Notes under the pieces: model-generated
Seen by the model: only the letters and a program-made list of their open reading frames with translations
Database searches by the model: none
What the model was told of the DNA's origin: nothing
In this document: one piece after another, positions 59,159 to 64,000 of the stretch
Layout of the letters: every line of letters begins with the position of its first letter
Position numbering within the stretch: the first letter of the stretch is position 1
Position numbers and translations under genes: made by a program
Assembly: GCF_033097485.1 (NCBI RefSeq)
Contig: NZ_AP028634.1
Coordinates: 434,001 to 498,000 of the forward strand
Origin: Pyrofollis japonicus
GTDB lineage: Archaea; Thermoproteota; Thermoprotei_A; Sulfolobales; Pyrodictiaceae
Length of the DNA stretch: 64,000 bases
Reading direction: 5' to 3'

Positions 59159-60496
59159 TCAGTGGCTTGGTAGCGGGTGTTTTTCTAATAGCTTGTCTAC
59201 TATGTCTTTAGGTGTTGGTCCTTCTAGCACTTTTAGCTCATAGTTTACGCGGACGTATGGCTTGTCTAGCTTAATCATGTTCTCTATTCTGGCGGGACTG
59301 GCTATTATGATTACGTCAGCTGGTACTCTTCTCAGCGTTTCTTCAAGGTCTCTTAGCTGCTTCTCGGTGTACCCTGTTGATGGTACTACTGGGCCCATGT
59401 GTTTGTAGGTCTCATACATTTCCTTTATCACGCCGACGGCGTATGGCTTTGGATCCACTATTTCAGCGCCATACTTCTTTGCCGCCACGTATCCGGCTGC
59501 GTAGGGTGCACCGCCATGCGTCACTGTTGGCGAGTCTTCAACAACCACTACTTTCTTACCCTTTACTTGTTCGGGATTAGTGACAGTTACCTCTAGATCA
59601 GCTACGGCTATTTCAAGCCTGGGGTTTAGTTTTAGCAAGTTCTCCTTTACCTTCTTGACGTTTTCTGGCCCAGCCTCGCTAGCCTTTGTTATGATCGCTA
59701 TGTCTGCTGCTCTCACGTTTACCTCGCCTGGGAAAGCTGAAGCTTCAAGGCCTGGTCTTAGGGCGTCAGCGACTACTATCCATAGGTCTGGCTTTATGAA
59801 TGGCCAGTCATTGTTGCCGCCATCCCATAGTACTATGTCTCCTAGCTTCTCGGCCTCGCGCACGACTAGGCCGTAGTCCACGCCTGCTAGAACGGGTACA
59901 CCCAGCTCTATATAGGGCTCATACTCTTCGCGCTCCTCTATAGTTAATGGGTACTTTGTTATGTCTTCGCGACTCTTTATCACTATAAGGTTCTTTGCCT
60001 CTAGGTCACCATAGGCCATTGGGTGTCTTACTACGGCAGGTACTAGGTTTCGGGACTTGATTTCGCGGACGAGCGCGCGGGACACTGTACTCTTGCCAGC
60101 TCCTGTCTTGACGGCCGTTACTGCTAGTACTGGCCTAAAGCTTGGTATCATCGTGTCACGCGGCCCAACTATTCTGAAATCGGCGCCAGTTGCTAGGACC
60201 ATGCTTAGCTTATGCCCGACCTCCTCGTAAGTCAAGTCGCTATATGCCAGTATGACCTCGTCCACGTCAAAGTCTTTGACGAGCTTGGGCAGCCACTCCT
60301 CCGGATAAATGGGTATTCCATCAGGATAAAGTGGGCCAGCAAGGCTTGGGGGATAACGGCTCCACTCTATTCCTGGTATCTGTGTTGCCGTGAAGGCTAC
60401 TACCTCGTAGTCAGGATTGTTGCGGAACAGCATGTTGAAGACGTGGAAGTCTCTTCCGCCTGCGCCCATAATTATTACTCTCTTCTTTCTAGCCAT
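59159..60496 (-). CDS. cpgs: Cyclic 2,3-diphosphoglycerate synthetase
   Basis: 445 residues, COG2403. Makes the intracellular solute cDPG from 2,3-diphosphoglycerate with ATP. VIIMGAGGRDFHVFNMLFR opens a Rossmann part; the P-loop is VKTGAGKSTVSRAL near residue 130. VGPRDTMIPSFRPVLAVTAV and VVVVEDSPTVTHGGAPYAAG are diagnostic. cDPG is a thermoprotective solute in some hyperthermophiles, which fits the suggested lineage. Confidence 0.9.
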   Translation of the reverse strand: MARKKRVIIMGAGGRDFHVFNMLFRNNPDYEVVAFTATQIPGIEWSRYPPSLAGPLYPDGIPIYPEEWLPKLVKDFDVDEVILAYSDLTYEEVGHKLSMVLATGADFRIVGPRDTMIPSFRPVLAVTAVKTGAGKSTVSRALVREIKSRNLVPAVVRHPMAYGDLEAKNLIVIKSREDITKYPLTIEEREEYEPYIELGVPVLAGVDYGLVVREAEKLGDIVLWDGGNNDWPFIKPDLWIVVADALRPGLEASAFPGEVNVRAADIAIITKASEAGPENVKKVKENLLKLNPRLEIAVADLEVTVTNPEQVKGKKVVVVEDSPTVTHGGAPYAAGYVAAKKYGAEIVDPKPYAVGVIKEMYETYKHMGPVVPSTGYTEKQLRDLEETLRRVPADVIIIASPARIENMIKLDKPYVRVNYELKVLEGPTPKDIVDKLLEKHPLPSH

Positions 60497-60626
60497 GGTT
60501 GTTCCCTCTTTATGGCCGCTATTTGTTCTAGGAGTTTGTCTAATAAGAACTATTCCCTAGGCACAACGAGCCAGTATCTCTAGACTCATGCTGAGTGATT
60601 ATGGTTGGGTCGGAAAACTGTGGGAA

Positions 60627-61877
60627 CTAAACTATTACCTCGTATTCTATTCCGAGAAGCTGAGCTGCGATTGTAAGGGATTCTGTATAGTCTCCTATAG
60701 TCATCACATAGTGGTTTCCAATGCTTTTCTCAATAATTATTCTTGGGTTTCGGAGCCTTACTTTGACTTGCGTTCTGCAGTGAAGATTACTGAGCAATCC
60801 AGACTCTATAATGGTGCCACGCATTATTCTTAGCTTCAAAGTACTAGGGTCAAGACGTAGAATTGTAACCGGCTCACCTGGTGCCATTTTAACTGATACA
60901 CCGACACCAATGCCGCTCTCAAAATGTGTCAAAAGACTGTATTGTTGGCCAAGCATGATCGGAGATGTACAATGAGCAAACACAGCCATGTTGTCTTCGA
61001 TCCTAGCCGGGTTAGCCATGAATACTGGCTTTCCAGAAATAGCAGACAAGATCATCATTGAGACAGTGGAGGGTACATCTCCTTCGCATCCCGCTACAAA
61101 GCCTTCCGAGTTAAGAAGTGATAACGCGAGACACGCCGTTGTCCTAATATTCTCTATGAGATCGAAGCACTTTATTGTTAAAGCGTCTAGCCCGTATCTG
61201 TCGATAAGTGATTTTAGTGCTACGTAGACCTTTAACGCCTTAGCCACTTCGTCTCGGGTAACCCTGATACTAGACGCGTTTTGGACTAATCGCTTGACGA
61301 GGTCTTCAGGCTCTTTAGCATCTTGATAGAATGCAAGGAACTCGTTCATGTCTATACTTATGAGTTGAATACCAAGTTTATTAGCATTCTCAGCAGTTAG
61401 CTTGCTGTAAACGAGCCACGGGCTAATTCCTCCTATAATTCCAAGCCTAGCGCCTTGCAGCTTTGCGAGACTTCTGAGAATCCTTAGACCTTGACTAATG
61501 GCTAGTAATCCCTTATCATCAAAATCGCTAACGTATATTATCGCGGTTTTTCCAGCATCACGAAGTATGGGTGCTGCTTCGAGTACTGCTGGTAAGCTAT
61601 TAGCGTATGGATGGGCAATTACAAGCATCGGGCTTTTCGCCCTATCTCTAAGAGCGAGCAATATATGTTCTGTACCTCCTGTTGCGACGAGCACGCTCAA
61701 ACCGCTGCAGCGGGTAATACCATCCTCACTAATGGCATCAATATCGTCGATGACTCCTAGAAAGCTATCAGATTCTTTAATAACATCCCTAATCTTGTTT
61801 AATAACCATTTTATATAGCTCTCGTTTCGTAAACGAGACGCAACTATAGTGAAACAAATGTTGTGACTCCGTGACAA
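60627..61877 (-). CDS. Fucose/arabinose isomerase-like protein
   Basis: 416 residues from TTG 61877, related to the L-fucose isomerase family (COG2407). ALTIKCFDLIENIRTTACLA and GFVAGCEGDVPSTVSMMILS are the conserved blocks, the latter carrying C-E-x-D residues that bind metal and substrate in the family. The N-terminal half is a Rossmann-like domain. Archaeal members' substrates are unknown. Confidence 0.65.
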   Translation of the reverse strand: MSRSHNICFTIVASRLRNESYIKWLLNKIRDVIKESDSFLGVIDDIDAISEDGITRCSGLSVLVATGGTEHILLALRDRAKSPMLVIAHPYANSLPAVLEAAPILRDAGKTAIIYVSDFDDKGLLAISQGLRILRSLAKLQGARLGIIGGISPWLVYSKLTAENANKLGIQLISIDMNEFLAFYQDAKEPEDLVKRLVQNASSIRVTRDEVAKALKVYVALKSLIDRYGLDALTIKCFDLIENIRTTACLALSLLNSEGFVAGCEGDVPSTVSMMILSAISGKPVFMANPARIEDNMAVFAHCTSPIMLGQQYSLLTHFESGIGVGVSVKMAPGEPVTILRLDPSTLKLRIMRGTIIESGLLSNLHCRTQVKVRLRNPRIIIEKSIGNHYVMTIGDYTESLTIAAQLLGIEYEVIV

Positions 61878-61960
61878 TGCCTTATCCCCGCTAAGGTTTA
61901 TGCGAAGCCCTCTAGTAATATTAAGAGGGCTAGAAACTAACTATACCTTGGTGCAAGTAG

Positions 61961-64000
<2,040 letters not shown>

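Overview
The window comes from a hyperthermophilic crenarchaeon. The evidence is a cren7 chromatin protein gene, TFE and aMBF1 transcription factors, a proteasome-activating nucleotidase, Taw3, Trm56 and TmcA tRNA-modification genes, introns in two of four tRNA genes, an adenosylcobalamin ribonucleotide reductase paired with ThyX, and very frequent TTG and GTG starts with TATA boxes close to the start codon (leaderless style). A cyclic 2,3-diphosphoglycerate synthetase gene fits the Desulfurococcales, perhaps a Pyrodictiaceae-like organism; that placement is inference. Genes are densely packed, mostly core metabolism and information processing. I see no provirus, insertion sequence, CRISPR array or rRNA gene. 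The only accessory-looking element is a VapBC toxin-antitoxin pair.

Layout. 1-5 kb: GTP cyclohydrolase I (cut by the left edge), pyrophosphatase, a DUF89-like protein, a radical SAM protein with a small overlapping partner, a C/D box sRNA candidate, and a TGT-like protein lacking the zinc site. 5-9 kb: FeoB behind a 19-bp palindrome, a small palm-like protein, glutamate dehydrogenase. 9-14 kb: a minus-strand block (dUTPase family, two poorly known genes, a 2-hydroxyacid dehydrogenase) divergent from a degenerate QueD-like protein, a KaiC-like ATPase and a partner. 14-19.6 kb: class II ribonucleotide reductase, ThyX, VapBC. 19.6-25 kb: an EPSP-synthase-like orphan, a methyltransferase, a complete polar amino acid ABC transporter, tRNA-Asn. 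25-29 kb: tRNA-Trp with intron, a double-HTH regulator, Cren7, a CAT-anticodon tRNA, S-adenosylhomocysteine hydrolase, a ribbon-helix-helix coiled-coil protein. 29-38 kb: a minus-strand information block (aMBF1, HflX, Trm56, TFE, cytosine-C5 methyltransferase), then PAN, a cysteine-cluster protein, a metallopeptidase, PhoH-KH and Taw3.

38.4-42.7 kb holds five consecutive genes made only of CBS domains, about 18 domains in total. This is the most unusual architecture in the window. Next come a Mut7-C RNase, membrane and secreted proteins and TmcA. 47-52 kb is a biotin module: carboxyltransferase, biotin carrier and biotin carboxylase on the minus strand, with biotin ligase divergent from them and followed by dCTP deaminase. 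52.5-58 kb: a DMT transporter, a methyltransferase, tRNA-Pro with intron, an unknown anchored protein, and the aIF1A-RIO1-KH ribosome-biogenesis operon. 58-64 kb: a ModD/NadC-like enzyme, cDPG synthetase, a fucose-isomerase-like protein, and CDC48 cut by the right edge.

Recurring themes: dNTP supply (dUTPase, dCTP deaminase, NrdJ, ThyX); RNA modification (TGT-like, Trm56, Taw3, TmcA, SPOUT, C/D sRNA); AAA-driven proteolysis (PAN, CDC48). Three genes (RIO1, the second CBS protein, the 21.2-kb methyltransferase) have conserved N-terminal sequence upstream of any ATG, GTG or TTG. This points either to unusual start codons or to small indels.
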